DNA of 64,000 nt from Antrodiella citrinella (Eukaryota; Basidiomycota; Agaricomycetes; Polyporales; Steccherinaceae). How positions within the stretch are numbered: the first letter of the stretch is position 1; the number at the start of each line of letters is the position of its first letter. The notes under the pieces are model-generated. The model saw only the letters and a list, made by a program, of their open reading frames with translations, made no database searches and was not told the DNA's origin. The translations under genes and the position numbers were made by a program. Below, in pieces: positions 44,619 to 58,054 of this stretch. The DNA lies in assembly GCA_004802725.1 (NCBI GenBank), contig SGPM01000108.1, forward strand, positions 6,070 to 70,069, written 5' to 3'.

Positions 44619-47600
44619 CTAACTACCCTTTGCAGCCATCACTACCATGTTCTCCAAGGAAACCGCTCGATACTCCTCTCCATCCGACGCCCACACAGCA
44701 TCGTCCTGAATGTAAACAAGGACACCACCTTTCCCATCCGATGTGGGCGACACTCTGAACAACGGCATCCTAGACTTCTCATGGACGCGACCGGTAGGAA
44801 AGAAGAGTAAATTATGCGCTGCAGCGTACTCCTCGACGATCGACCGGAAGCTGATCTCTTGTGTACGCGAAGGACGCGCCGGAGCAGGAGCGACTTTGAC
44901 GGCAGTAGGGGGGTTCGTGGTACCCGAATGATCGGGTTTGGGAAGTTTGAAAGGTGCCTCTGGACCAAGTTCGAGGGCTTTGTTCATGAGCTGCAACCCT
45001 TTGGTGAACCCTTGGGATACACCAGGGATATTCAATACGTCTTCCGAGAACGAGTTCTTCCAGACTTTGGTGTACCACTCCGAAACCTCTCCGAAGCTGA
45101 CGTTCGGCTGAGTGAGCCAGATGTGTAGGACGTCCAACCACTTAGGGAAGAACTCATTCTGCAAAAGTTGGGAGAGGATAGATGACCGGAGGACCTTCTC
45201 CCATTGCAGTACGTCCTGTATGGGCTGCATGTCCTGTTTCCGAGGGTTGACACGGAAGTCATCGCGGAGACGCGCCCCTAGTTTGGGGACGACGTATTTG
45301 AGGATCATGGTATCCCATTCTCCCTGGTCAAAGACCTGCGAAATGAAATGAGCTCGGAGAAGATCGATAGTAAGGCAGGCGAACTTACGTCTTTCCATAC
45401 CAAGAGGTCCTTGGGAAGACCGTCTGTAGCGATCCAAGCCCTCAGCATCTGTTTGATCTTCCTGCGCGCACTGTCCAGTACCTGCTCTGACCTCAATCCC
45501 ACATGAGGCAGCCACGGGAATACCAGCGTCTGCAAAGGCACTGTATATCGTTTCGGGTTCCAATCACTGACTGCTCGTTGTACTTTTGGAAGGACGAGCT
45601 GGTCGAAGAAATTATCGCGGACGAACGGCGGCAGTATGGCGGACCAGGATTCGTAGAGAAGCACAGCGGGTGTTGGGTCCTCCGGTGACCAGGAATTCAC
45701 GATGGCCGATTGAACTTTCGGCATCCATACGCTCCAGATCAGGCTTTCGTATGGCGTCATGGGCTTCTCGCTGGGTACGAGGGTCAGTAGTCGGATACAA
45801 AGATGTGAAAACATCAAGACGTACGGGACAGGTGCAGTAGATACTACGGTACTTGAGCCGTAGACTTGAACTTCATCTTGAGGTTTTTGCTCTGTGTTCA
45901 TCCTCAATGCTCGTCGCCATGATCTCAACAAGGGTGCGAACGCGGTGGGATCCTGCAAAGGCTGCCATCGCGAGAATAGCCGTCGAGCCTGCGGAGCACG
46001 AATGTGAGTATATCGATAGTTGAAAACACAGGAGATGGCTCGCTCACGGTGGGTGTAATGGCAGCAACTACAATTTCGTCCAGATGATATCGCTCATATT
46101 CTTTCGGATATAGACCCAGTAGTTTATCGAAGTGAGGAGAGAAAGGATCGAGGGATGCTTCGTACAATGATTCTAGCTGTGTAGCCTGTGTGCTGATATC
46201 ATCCACGATGAGATGAACTTGCTGCAGCCGAGAGATCACTAGTCAACGGAAGGTAAGTGGACGGGCAACCCGACACAAAGTCATGAACATACGCTCAGCT
46301 TCTTGCTCGACTTCTTTGCGCAGTCTAATGTCCTCTTGCTGTATCCATTTCTTCCTATCTTCTATGGTCCTGGCTTCTCGCGCGAGTCCGTCAAGGTCAC
46401 TCTTGCATGTGTCGTTGATAAGCCGTAGATTGTGGCGCAGTTCTGGTAGACGTGTCGGATCTGTAGAAGGTGTCCACGACGCTATGGATACGTCTGCGAG
46501 CGAGGCGACTTCTCTCGGCTGTATGACATTGTATCAGTAAAGTATTCCCCACAGTACAAGTTGCACATACCGTGGCTCCAGTAGCGTCAATGATAGGGCC
46601 AACACCCGCGGAAGGGGCTTCTTGGCCTGCTTCAGCAACGATTTGCTCGTACGTCTTGTGTTCAACCTTCTTCTTGACTTTCTTCGGTTTCTTCCAAGCA
46701 TCTGACCGTTCACCCTGCTCCTGCCCACCCTTGCCCTTTTTGCCTTTCCTCGGCCTGGCCTGGTCCTCATCGTCGCTGACCTTCTCCCCTTTCCTCCTAG
46801 CTTCCATCTTGGATTGCTCTGTCTTCTCCCTGAACCCCTTGAACGCCAGACCCATGCTCTTTGGACGTAGTTTGCTCTCCACTGGCGTAACGATACCTTC
46901 ACCTGTCGTACCCAAGCCTGCGCCCGCCTGCCAACCCATCTTCTCGAGCATACGTGCACCAAATGTGCCACTAAGTTTGCTGAAATGGGCACGCTCAGCT
47001 GGTGTCAGAGGTGCGGGGGTGCCCGACCCGCTCCTGGGTGCATCATCGCGGAGGAAGGACCTTTGGGCTCGAGCGGTTGATGCGGACGCGCCAAAGGATG
47101 AGGGAAGATTATCAGGGAGTGCAGTAGGTTCTGCAGGTTCTGGAGGGCCTGTGAGTGGTGAGGGCGCGGCGAAAGGAGAGGTCTCGACGGTACTTGAGGC
47201 ACGGAATGAACCGATACCGCCTTTACTGGAACCTATTCCGCCTTTGCTTGAGCCTATTCCACTCTTACTGGAGCCAATACCTGCACCAGAGAAAGAAGGA
47301 GCATCGACTGTCTTCGTTGATCCAAGCCCCAACCCACCAAACCGAGGCAGAGTTGCCTCTTCCTCCTCCTCGTCACGCACACGAGGGGATGCCGGCTTGG
47401 ATTCATCGTCTTCTTCGTCTTCACTTCCCTCCTCGTCATCTTCATCTTCGTCCCCGTCATCTCTCTCATCCTCCGCATCCTGCATATTCTCGACCTCGCC
47501 CATCTCCTTGGTCAGGTCGACCTGCGCCTTCGACACAAAGGCCGGTGCCTTCGTCCAGTCTGACCGCTTCTGACCGCCTCCGCCCCGTCCTTTCCCCGGC

Positions 47601-47830
47601 TTTTCGTCGTCTTCTTCGTCGCTACTGGCAAATACGCCGTAAATCGCATCTTCCTTGCCGTTCTTTCGTCTCCGTTTCCTCTGGTACGGGTTCTCGAAGA
47701 GGGCACGCTCCTCGCGCGCGTCTGGATCATTGTGGTCATAACTCGGATCGTTAAAGTCATTGTTGTCGTCAGAAGCGGGTGAAGAGTCCGAGTCATCGTT
47801 TTCCATGATATTCCGTTTCCTGCGAGCCAT
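44619..47830 (-). CDS. TFIP11: G-patch splicing factor TFIP11/Ntr1 (Spp382)
   Basis: ATG 47830 (MARRKRNIMENDDSDSSP) opens an acidic N-terminus. An NPYQRKRRRK basic patch, Asp/Glu-rich stretches and a run of GIGSSK-type repeats follow. The G-patch reads GARMLEKMGWQAGAGLG. A Lys-rich linker (KKPKKVKKKVEHKTYEQIVA) leads into the GCFC domain: RKKWIQQEDIRLRKEVEQEA, PYESLIWSVWMPKVQSAIVN, WSPEDPTPAVLLYESWSAIL, LVLPKVQRAVSDWNP, HIWLTQPNVSFGEVSEWYT. The end is SFRSIVEEYAAAHNLLFFPT ... VWASDGEEYRAVSLENM. The family recruits and activates the DEAH helicase Prp43/DHX15 to disassemble the intron-lariat spliceosome. About six short introns. A 63-bp miniature transposon lies 130 bp upstream of the ATG. Confidence 0.93.
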
Positions 47831-48253
47831 TACTGGAGTGGACGCGTTGAAGAAGGAAGTTGTTCAGGTTCACGTGGAGGTGCGCATCTAATCTGAGTAC
47901 TTTCGATCGGAGATGTCCGGTACCGGTCAGATCAATCGCAGTCCTCAGTACTCGAGGGGCTCGTCTCGAAACCAGCCACATTCTACGGTAACTGGGTCCG
48001 GTTCCAGTCTGTGTACGAGACGACGAGGGGCCTACTTTCGAGTCGTTTCGCCTGCTAAAGTCGGTTTCAGACAGTCTTAGTCGACTCGAGGTCATGGTCA
48101 GGTACTCGAATTTGGAAACTATTGTGCCCGATCATGACCGCGCTCGGATACTACAACATACCGAGGTACCGCATATGTACTCTCGCTGCTCTGCTTGACC
48201 GGCGACCTCTCTTTGCCTCCGTACCACCCACTTCTATCTTTTCGCCGACAACA
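47831..48253. promoter_or_regulatory. divergent TFIP11/P450 promoter region
   Basis: 423 bp between the two divergent ATGs. It holds the 63-bp miniature transposon (47961-48023), so the element separates or sits within one of the two promoters. No other gene. Confidence 0.6.
47953..48031. mobile_element. 63-bp miniature element (MITE) with 8-bp TSD
   Basis: The element itself is 47961-48023, starting TCGTCTCGAAACCAG and ending CTGTGTACGAGACGA. Exact 8-bp duplications CGAGGGGC flank it (47953-47960 and 48024-48031). Its left end matches the right-TIR tip of the 6.2-kb element over 15 bp and then jumps to an inner TIR motif (CATTCTACG). Its right end, read inward, matches the left-TIR tip over about 38 bp (for example CAGACTGGAACCG). 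It is therefore an internally deleted relative with one left-type and one right-type end. Confidence 0.88.
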
Positions 48254-50432
48254 ATGGAGAAAGTAGCGATTCTCCTCCTCACCGTTGTTGCTATAGTGGT
48301 TATACAGAAGATTCTTGCTTTCGTCAGGTTGCTCCGAACTGTGTGAGAGTCTAGCTTTAAGTCTTGGCGAGGGGCGCTAATCGGTGGCGGCACACAGAAA
48401 TCATGCAGGTTTCCGCAGTCTACTCACTGTCAGCGGCATATCCTCGCTCTTCCCCCCAATACCTCTTATTTCAATAGGAAACACGGCGTACGAGGACAAG
48501 TACAAGTCGTTCCAAAGATTCGATGCAGACATTTTCACAGCTGTGAGCGCTCAAGGTTGTGCTCGTGCAGTCGGTTACTAACGAGGAATCCGAAGGTTTC
48601 CGTCCTTCCCGCTGAAGTTAACTACATGTTGGCAGACCCACAGGCAATCAAAGTGAGCGAGCGCGTGCAAGGTCTTGCAGAGTTATTCACACCATAACTG
48701 CAGGAAGTCGTAGGGTCGCGCGTGCGCTTCCCCAAGCCAGTCCAACTCTACGAATCTCTTATGATCTTTGGTAGCAACATCGTCGCGTCGGAGCACGAAG
48801 AATGGAAGAGGTATAGGAAAATATCGGGGCCTGCGTTCACAGAGGTACGTGAATTTCGTTCTGCGGAGACAGCACACGTCGATTTAATACTCTGCAGCCT
48901 AACAACAGGCTCGTATGGGACGAGACGGTCAAGGTCATGAATGATCTTTTCAAGAATATATGGGGGGACAAGAAAGATATCACTCTGAACCACGCTTTAG
49001 AAATTACCATGCCTGTGAGTTCAGCTATTCTAGAAATGATGTGCACCATATCTGACCGTCTTACAGATTGCCCTGTTCATCATCAGTGCCGCTGGATTCG
49101 GTCGCCGTCTGGCTTGGAATGAGGAGCTCAAGACGTCTAACGGACATTCACTTACTTTCAAGGTGGGCATGCCCGACTTGGTTGTTCCACCCGTTCTCAT
49201 CTTTCGTGATAGGATGCCTTGTACACAGTATCTGAGGGGATCCGGATCAAGCTGTTAGCACCCAAATGGGCCGGGTCTGTCTTCCCTCGTGTCAAGAAAG
49301 TGCATGGCGCGTTCGACGAGCTTGAGGTAAGAGTTTCGCGTCTAGCTGCTAGACTGCTTGCCGATATCTTAGCTTTCAGAAATACATGCTCGAGATGATT
49401 GAGTCTCGTAAAGACTCTGAAGTCAAGGAGCAGCGGTTCGACTTGTTCAGTAGCTTATTGGAAGCGAACGATGACAATGCAGAGGATGCCAAGCTCGCCG
49501 ATTCTGAACTCCTCGGAAACATCTTCATTTTCCTGATCGCTGGTAAGTATTGCTTTTGACGATATGTCTTATCAGTACTCACGATCTTCGCTATCGCAGG
49601 CCACGAGGTATTTCTACATAGGTGCCTCCTACGACGATTCTCACATTCCGCTTGCAGACTACCGCCCACACACTGTGTTTCGCTTTGGGACTGCTGGCAC
49701 TTTACCCCGACGAACAAGAACGCGTATACCAAGAGGTCCTCAAGGCCATTCCGGAGAACCGAGACCCAGTACGTTGTCTGCGGCTATAGTAACTCTCGTT
49801 AGTGAACGTCCTGTTTAGACGTTCCAAGATCTCAATGGCTTGAACTACGTCAACTGTGTATTGAACGAGACCCTTCGCATGTTCCCACCTGTTATCGGCA
49901 TTCCCAAGGAAGCAGCTGAAGACTGCATGCTCACTACAACCAACAACGCAGGTGAAAAGGTCACCGTTGCCATCCCCAAAGGTGCTGGGCTCAACATTGT
50001 CACCGTCGGCCTTCACTATAACCGCAAGTGGTCTCCTCTGTATAATAAGTTAATAACCGCCTCGCTAATGCTCAACTTGTGCAGCGAAATACTGGGAGGA
50101 CCCGCTGACCTTTAAACCTTCCCGCTTCGAAGGTGACTGGCCCCGGGACGCCTTCCTGCCGTTCAGCGGTGGTGTCCGATCCTGCCTGGGCCGTCGGTTC
50201 GCTGAGCTGGAGAGCATTGTGGCGATCGCGATGCTTGTGAAGAACTATAAGATCACCGTCAAGGAGGAACCCGAGTTCGCCGAGGAGACGTTCGAGCAAC
50301 GGAAAGCGAGGGTGCTGAAGGCGAAGAACGGGCTGACGTTGACGTGAGTGTCTTGCTTATTGATCTGTTGCGTCTATTGATTGCCTTGGTAGGCCTGTGC
50401 GGACGCCGTTGGTGTTTACCCGTCGCGATTGA
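48254..50432 (+). CDS. cytochrome P450 monooxygenase
   Basis: ATG 48254 starts a membrane anchor (MEKVAILLLTVVAIVVIQKI). P450 landmarks follow: SEHEEWKRYRKISGPAF (helix C, W-x-x-x-R), FIFLIAGHETTAHTLCFALG (I-helix AGxETT), NETLRMFPPVIGIPKEA (ExxR), FKPSRFEGDW (PERF region) and FLPFSGGVRSCLGRRFAELE (heme loop with the Cys ligand). The C-terminus ends VRTPLVFTRRD. About ten introns of 50-60 bp. This is a microsomal monooxygenase using NADPH-P450 reductase; substrate unknown, and I do not assign a CYP family number. It is divergent from TFIP11. Confidence 0.93.
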
Positions 50433-50887
50433 ATATTGGGATACCACTGTACATACCATTCCATGATTTCTATTCGGGATACCTGTTTGTAGCGAACCAT
50501 GTACATATTGGGTTTGGAACTTCGGAAAGTCAATGTAGCTTATACTAGCAGGAATGACAACTTTCGGGACTTAACGATATTGAAAAACATGCCTATAAGA
50601 CATGTTTGTAATGCATCACGGTCGTAACATGGTTGAGTCCCGACGTTATGCGTTAACGTTGACTGCTGCGGTGACTGGACTAGACTCTGACCCAGTCACG
50701 AAGGGAATTGCAGCGGAGATACAAAGGCTAAGCCGAGTCTAAAGCAATACCCTAAGTCGGCGCGATGCAGGCGCCCTGGCGGTGACCATTCTTGCCACCA
50801 TCCACAACAGGGAGGACGACGAGAACGACAGCGAGCTCACACCACTATTCAACCGCGAGGGGATCGATGGCAGTCTGCAGACACTAA
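50433..50887. other. intergenic
   Basis: About 455 bp between the P450 stop and the HECT ligase ATG. No gene supported; includes the HECT-ligase promoter. Confidence 0.5.
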
Positions 50888-53800
50888 ATGGACTTCACCC
50901 AACAGAACCAATCAGTAGGCAGCCAGGAACACCAACAACCCACCGCTCCGACCGACCAACAACCGACGGCCGCCACCGTCCCCACAGAAATCAAGACATT
51001 GCGTTCGAGTGCTCGAGTCAAGGCAAAGCAGAAGGAGAAGGAGAGTGCCAACGCGGCGTCGTCTTCCTCCGCAGCGGCGACCTCAGTCACTACCACCACC
51101 ACCAAACGTGCTCGGGATACCGCTACTAACGCCAAAGGAAAGGGAAAGGAAGTTGCCGTAGACGAGTCTATCTCACGAGCATCCAAGAGGTGCGTCACTT
51201 GCCTCATTCTTCTTGTCGTCATCATCCCGAACACAACATCTTATACTGTTCGTCGTACAGAGCGCGTCGTACCACTTATCCGATCACGGCAGGAGTCACT
51301 ATCAACGAACCGGTGAAAGATCCCAAGGGCAAGAAACGCGCAGCCCCGGAATCCATCTCCGACGACGAGACCACCACAGCAGCAGCATCATCTACTCCTT
51401 CTAAACGTACCCGAACCATCAGCGCATACTCTCTGCGATCCAGGACTGAAGCACAAGTAGCAGTCGCCGACATGCCGAAAAAGTCAAAGTCAGTCCTGCA
51501 TTCGGTTCTGACGCCCTTGTCCCACGCAGCCACTGATCACGATTATGCACCTCTCCTTATACAGGACTTCCACTGCTGCCAAGGGTAAGACCGTCGCCAA
51601 CGCAAAGGCGAAAGCCATGTCTGTGGCTGCGGCGAGCTCCTCGCGGCACGAGGACGAAGACGTCGAGATGTTGGACGCTGATTACATGCAGGACGAACCG
51701 GATGAGAAGGCAGAGGCAGCACCTGCACTACCTGAGGATGGGGTAGAGGAACATGACGAAGACGATGAACACGATGAGGGAGATGAGGATGAGGACGAGG
51801 GAGATGGAGACAAAGGGGCAGACCACGACGACGCAGGCATGGCTGATGAGATGTCCCTGGGAATGTTTGGTGATTTCCGACAGCTGGGATCGTATATGAT
51901 GGGCCTGTCAGGACGTTTGAAGACGATGCTAAACAACATCAAGCGCACGGCCGACCCCACCACACGGCTCGTGACCCTCCAAGAGCTCAGTGAGTTGCTC
52001 AGTATCAGCACTGAGGACACGCTAGCCGGATCGTTCCAAGTTGAGTCCTTCGTACGGGAGCTTGTGCGCATCCTCGGTGGAACTGGCAACAACAACGACG
52101 AGGGCGAAGACGATGAAGATCAGGAGCACGACGAGGATGCCGCGTTAGCAGCGGCGCTCGCGATGAGCACGGGCGGTACGTATCAGGGCGATGAGAACCT
52201 GGAGGCGCAAGTGCTCGCGTGCCGTTGTCTGGCTAACTTGATGGAAGCGTTGCCTGGTGTCGCACATACTGTTGTCTACCACGGCGCGATACCGGTGCTG
52301 TGCAGCAAGCTGATAGAGATATCATACATTGATCTAGCCGAGCAGACCCTGAGTGTGAGTTCTTCATCGTGCTTGTTTTCAGCGAGGGTATGGCGTTTAT
52401 AATTTGAGCTTTCGTATAGACCTTGGAAAAGATTTCTGAAGAGTTCCCGAGCTCCATTGTCCGGGAAGGCGGACTTGCTGCCCTCTTGAATTACCTCGAC
52501 TTTTTCTCTATCGCCGTTCAACGCACCGCTCTCCAAGCTGCCTCCAACTGCTGTCGCAATGTTTCTGTTGAGCACTTCTCCATGATTCGTGGCGTCTGGC
52601 CGATCATCCGTAACTGTCTCGGTTATTCAGACCAACGCCTCGTAGAATATGCGTGTCTCTGCGTCATTCGTGTCATTGACGCCTATCACCGTCACTCGCC
52701 GGAGAACCTGGAAGCCTTGGTCGATGTGGACCTCATTCACGCTGTCATTATCCTGCTCTTGCCTTCAGGCGGCTCTCCTCTCATCGCTGCTAGCACCTTC
52801 ACACTCCTTCTCCGTGCTCTTGCTACGTCCGCTCGGGCTAGTCCCAAGATAACTTTAGTCCTTCTTGAAGCTGGTGTTGTCAATACCCTCTATCAGATTT
52901 TGACGGGCGTTCTCCCTCCGACCTCCTCCGATGGTGTTGAGGAGCAAGGTGATGCCGCTGGTGGCCAAGGTTTGGGCGGTGGCGTAGCGGACATGACTGT
53001 CATGGAGAATTTGTCCCATCGACCGAAGGATCAAGTAGAGGAAACGTTGAGTCTGGTATCGGAGCTCATGCCACCCATTCCCAAAGGTGAGTCATCTTGT
53101 TTATTTCCTCATCGATATCGTTAACAATTTGTGTAGACGGTATCTTCGATCACAAAGGCTACACTGAGAAGGCGTTGTCTCGGATGGTCAAAGCGAAAGC
53201 AAAGGCGGAGCGGGCGGCAGCGCGTCAGGCACATGCCGCCGTCGTCAGCAGGCTAGAAGCTGCAGGTCTCCTGATTGCAGATCACCCTTCACCAGCTCAA
53301 GCCGGCCCTTCGGAAGACAGCCCTGCGCCTGAAGCCAGCGGAGCCGAGGGTACCAATGACAGCGAAGAGGCTCTTGCGACTGCGGCTCCCAAGGAACAGA
53401 CTGCGGACAGGACTGAAATGCTTCGATCTAAGCCGGAGGTCGTCAATCGCTTTATGCATCTCATGGTGCCTATTCTTGTCGACGTCTATGCTGCGAGCGT
53501 CATCACCCCTGTCAGGATCAAGACCTTGACGGGATTGTTGAAGGCGGTCAGCTTCCTTGACGGTGATGAATTGAAGCGTGTGTTCACGGTACGTGCGACG
53601 TTCTGTCTCGACTATGCTCAGCTAAGTTTATGATTCGTGTAGTTCGTTCCTGTAGCAAGTTTTGCATCGTCGATCATCTCTTCCAAGGATCACCCTACTC
53701 TCATTATCGGTGCTCAGCAACTAGTCGAGCTTCTTCTCAGCAAGGTCCCCTCTGAATACAAGCCTGCCTTTAGACGGGAGGGTGTCTTCCACGAGATTGA

Positions 53801-56800
53801 AACGCTTTCTGGACGAGCCCTCTCGACGTCGAAGTCAAAGGACAAGGACAAGACCAAGGATGACCCGGATGGTACTGCCGCTCCTGAAGCCGTTGTTGCT
53901 GCTGCTGCGGTCCCCACCTACATGCCGATATCCTCCGCACTTGCCGCTACTATGCCCGGTTACAAGAAGCTATCTTCACTTGCACTTGACCCCGATGACG
54001 CCATAACCCTTCGCGCTCGCATCATCAAATTCAAGTATCTCAGCGACAACGATCAAACCGGTTCTGACGATCTCTTTGCTACGTTAAGTCGTCTGGTGGC
54101 ACGATTGTCTGAGACTAGTGCATCTGAGAAAGACTTGCTGTCATGCCTCGCTGAGCTTGCCAGCTTGTTCGCTTCTCCTGATACGTCGGTTTCTAGCTTT
54201 GAGCTGCTGCAGAGTGGGGTTGTTGATGGATTGTTGCGATTCCTCACCGATACGGAGCGAAGCAGTAAGTCTGCGAAGTCTGCTATACTATGTTTGTGGC
54301 TTTTGCTCATTACGCCTCCTTGCAGTAAACATTGCTCGCCGGCAGGAACTGTTTACTGAGGCGTTCAATGGTAAGAGATTGAAGACTGCAGCAGCTGGAC
54401 AGCCACCTTTCGCGGTGTTTGTCAAGAAATTACAGGAGTCTCTGACGAGGATGGAGAATCTTGAAGTTGTTACCGTTGCTCAAAGCACAGATGGTACGTT
54501 TGGTGTCAGTGTTTTACGGATTTTGACTAAGAATACCTTCAGATTCCAAGAGGAGTTCACCTTCTCTTCTTGCTCGACAGCTCAGGCTGCGCCTGGTCGC
54601 AGCAGAAGACTCCGACATTCCTCGTAATCTCAGCAACATCATTGTCTCGATTCACGCTATCGCGACGTTCCAAGCGCTTCACGACTACTTGCGTCCTCGC
54701 GTTGCTGGTATCATGTCCGGTAGCTCACGGTTGTCGGGTATGCTCGCGGCACTCGCGGCTTCTGGATTAGCAGGTTCATCTCGCGGCAGTGCCTTTGAGC
54801 CACCTCCCAACCCTATCAAGCCACCTTCGCCTCCCTCTGAACATAATGCGGCTGCCTCGTCGTCTTCTACACCAGTAGAAGGCGGCCTCGCTGGCAGTCT
54901 TGCTAGACGACGCAGTCAACGACTCAGTGCGAAGGCGGCGGCTGACGCGTCTGGAGAGGCATCGACGTCTGCTGTCGAGCCCGCATCAGAAGTAGAGCCT
55001 ACGCCCGTGGCGGCTGAACCGTCCGTACCTGTCGAGACCGCTGCCAGTGATACCGTTGTAAATGAGGATGAACCTGAGTTCGAGGCCGAGTTCACAGATG
55101 ATGAGATTGACGTAGATGCTGAGGTTTGTCATGTCCGAAATCGTATCTGACCATCTGACACCAACAATTTTATTAGGTTATTGACGATGAAGGCGATCCT
55201 GATCGATCTACAGAGAAGACCGTCACTGTTTCTGTCGGCGAAGGTATGTTCTGCCCAGCTGCATGCTTGTGTATCGTTCTCATAAGGTGCTCCAGATGGC
55301 TCTCGAGTTGTCGCTCAGACACCTGACGGCACCCGCGTCACTACACCCAATCCCGCTAAACCCTCCTCAACCGCCGCTTCCTCATCTCGAAACCCCTTGC
55401 CAGCAAAAGCATCTTACGCAGCCGCTTTGAAGACGAAGCCAAGTGACTGGCACTTGGAGTTCTACATGGACGACCATCAGCTTCCTTTAGACCTCACTAT
55501 CTACGGTGCCATCCATCAACATGAAGCTAGGAAGAAGTCAAATGGTCAGGCGTTGTCACCTAGCATGATTTGGCAGAATGTGTATTCCATCAAGTTCAAG
55601 AAGGTACCGGGGCCTGCGCCCTCTGCAGCTAGTAAGTCTTTACATTGTCCGCCGTCAGCTGTATCATTCATTCTACGTAGCTCGTGGCGATGAATTGCCA
55701 GTAAGGAGTCGATCCCCTGGTCCGATGCTCTCGTTCTTGCCAGAAGATGCGCCGACCGCCAAGACGCTGCGTCTCCTTCGTGTGCTGCATAAGCTCAATG
55801 CCGCTGAGAGCGAACGCGTCGTCGCATTCGGTCCCAAGCGTTGCCTGCCAGAGACCGCCTTCGTCAACAACAAACTCACAGCTAAACTGACAAGACAGTT
55901 AGAAGAGCCTATGATTGTAGCCAGGTGCGTTTTACTGTGGAAATGGAGGATCATTGGATACTAATTACTAGTCGTAGTTCGTGTCTTCCCGACTGGGCTC
56001 TTGACCTTCCTCAGCACTTCCCCTTCCTGTTCCCCTTCGCTACTCGCTACAACTTCCTGCAGTCCACTTCCTTCGGCTATGCTCGTTTGATCCTCAAGTG
56101 GCAAAGTCAACAAAGTCGCACTCAGGACAGCTCGAGGCGAGATGACGGTGTTGGTTTCCTGGGACGCCTGCAGCGCCAGAAGGTCCGGATCTCGCGGAAG
56201 CACATCCTCGAGTCTGCGATGAAGGTCTTTGAGTTGTACGGCTCGTCATCGTCGATCTTGGAGGTCGAGTATTTCGAGGAAGTTGGCACTGGTCTCGGAC
56301 CGACGCTTGAGTTCTACTCTTTGGTCTCGCGGGAATTTGCCAGGCGAGACTTGAAGATCTGGAGGGATGCAGACCATAGCATGCCCGGGCCTTATGTTCA
56401 CCACCCAACTGGATTGTTCCCTGCCCCCCTTCTCGATGAGAATGTGGCCAATGACGGTGGACAGTAAGCATCTTTTCGAAGATTAGCATCTTGTCGTCAG
56501 ACTGAAGACTGTGTTATCAGGAAACGTAGTCACATTCTGCGGGTGATAGGACAGTTTGTCGCGAAGGCCATGCTAGACTCTCGTATTATCGACCTATCGC
56601 TCAACAAGGTCTTCATCAAGCTCATGCTCGGCGAAGAAGTGCCCTTGACGATCGACAGCTTGAAGGTATGTCCGCCTGGTTACAATCCGTAGCTCACTCA
56701 CCGTTGATCATCATACGTTAATCAGCGCGTTGACCCTGACCTTGCTGCGTCTCTCCTGAAACTGCGTAACATGAATGCTTCTTCAGGACAAACTGAAAAG

Positions 56801-57670
56801 GTACGTTGCAGCACCCTGGTATTCAGCAGCTACATGTCATCTCACTTATGCACTCTTTAGATCCGCCGCAAATTGGGTATGGTAGACATAGAAGACCTCG
56901 CTCTAGACTTCACCATCCCTGGTTATGACATTGAACTCCGAGTGAGTATCCTATGTTCTATCTTTCTACGCTGATCGCTTATACTTGTGTGATCAGCCTG
57001 GTGGCTGTGATATCTCTGTAACATCGGACAACGTTGAGGAGTACATCTCGGAAGTCATCGACGCTATCATCGGCCGTGGTGCTCAGCTGCAAGTCAAGGC
57101 ATTCCGGGAAGGTTTCTCCAAGGTCTTCCCTCTCGCTGACTTGCAAGCATTCACCTCAGATGAGTTAGTCATGCTCTTCGGCAACTCAGACGAAGACTGG
57201 AGTCTCGAGAGTGAGTCGTCATCTGCACGATATGGACCAGTTGTAACTGACGAATCCTCTTTAGCACTTTCTGAGGCACTCAAAGCTGATCATGGATTCC
57301 ATGCTGACAGCCGTGCTATCCGAGACTTGATAGAGACCATGTCAGACTATGATGTTTCGGCGCGACGAAGCTATCTCCAGTTCATTACTGGTAGCCCTAA
57401 GCTTCCCATTGGTGGTGAGTCAACCTCGTTCTTCCGTTCTTCCGAAGAATCTTTGTGTTGATTATCTGAATAGGCTTCCGAGGTCTCAACCCTCCGCTCA
57501 CTGTTGTTCGAAAGCCGCACGAGGCTCCATTGACTGCAGACGATTACCTCCCTAGTGTGATGACCTGTGTCAACTACCTCAAGCTTCCTGAATACTCCTC
57601 TAAGGCAGTCATGAAGGAGAAGCTGCGGGTTGCGATGCACGAAGGCGTCGGTAGTTTCCACCTTTCATGA
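50888..57670 (+). CDS. UFD4: HECT E3 ubiquitin ligase, UFD4/TRIP12 type
   Basis: The start [17 protein letters not shown] leads into Lys/Ala/Ser-rich, nuclear-type sequence and long acidic runs. Armadillo-like repeats follow ([60 protein letters not shown]). The middle carries [20 protein letters not shown] and [20 protein letters not shown], the WWE-less TRIP12/UFD4 core. The HECT domain includes [67 protein letters not shown] and [19 protein letters not shown] with the catalytic Cys. The UFD pathway ligase ubiquitinates N-terminally ubiquitin-fused and other substrates. Some 17 short introns were followed. At about 6.8 kb it is the largest gene in the window. Confidence 0.93.
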
Positions 57671-58054
57671 TCCTTTCACGCCTCATATTCGCATCTAAAT
57701 GTTACGTTTCGCTACTCCATCGTCTCATCCTCATTCCCGTACACTTCACATCATCGTTCCCAACACCAATCCAATTCAATTTCAATTTCACCTGTGTGCT
57801 GTAACTTGCTCCTCGTACTAGACTGTTTGAGCCCTGTCTTCCTCACTGACTAATCATCCTCACTTGTAAACAATGCTGTCATGGACCATAATATTATCAT
57901 CGTTCACGGTATCGTAGTGCATGTCGTGTTGTGTGCCATTTGTCGCGCCCCTCCTCCATCGTCGGTGCTGACTAAGTCAGCGCGCGCGAGTTAAAGAGGC
58001 GCCTATTTGCTCGCGGATCGGTAATTGCTACTTGTAACTTTACCTCCAGCCACC
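57671..58054. other. intergenic
   Basis: 384 bp between UFD4 and PHF5A. Contains the PHF5A promoter; no gene. Confidence 0.55.

Noticed and set aside
46572..47573. 333-codon plus-strand Ser/Pro-rich ORF
   Set aside because: Antisense shadow of the TFIP11 exon; low-complexity Ser/Pro run arises from Asp/Glu/Gly codons.
48122..48346. Upstream ATG at 48122 or 48134 as P450 start
   Set aside because: ATG 48254 directly precedes a standard membrane anchor; the extra N-terminal residues lack family support.
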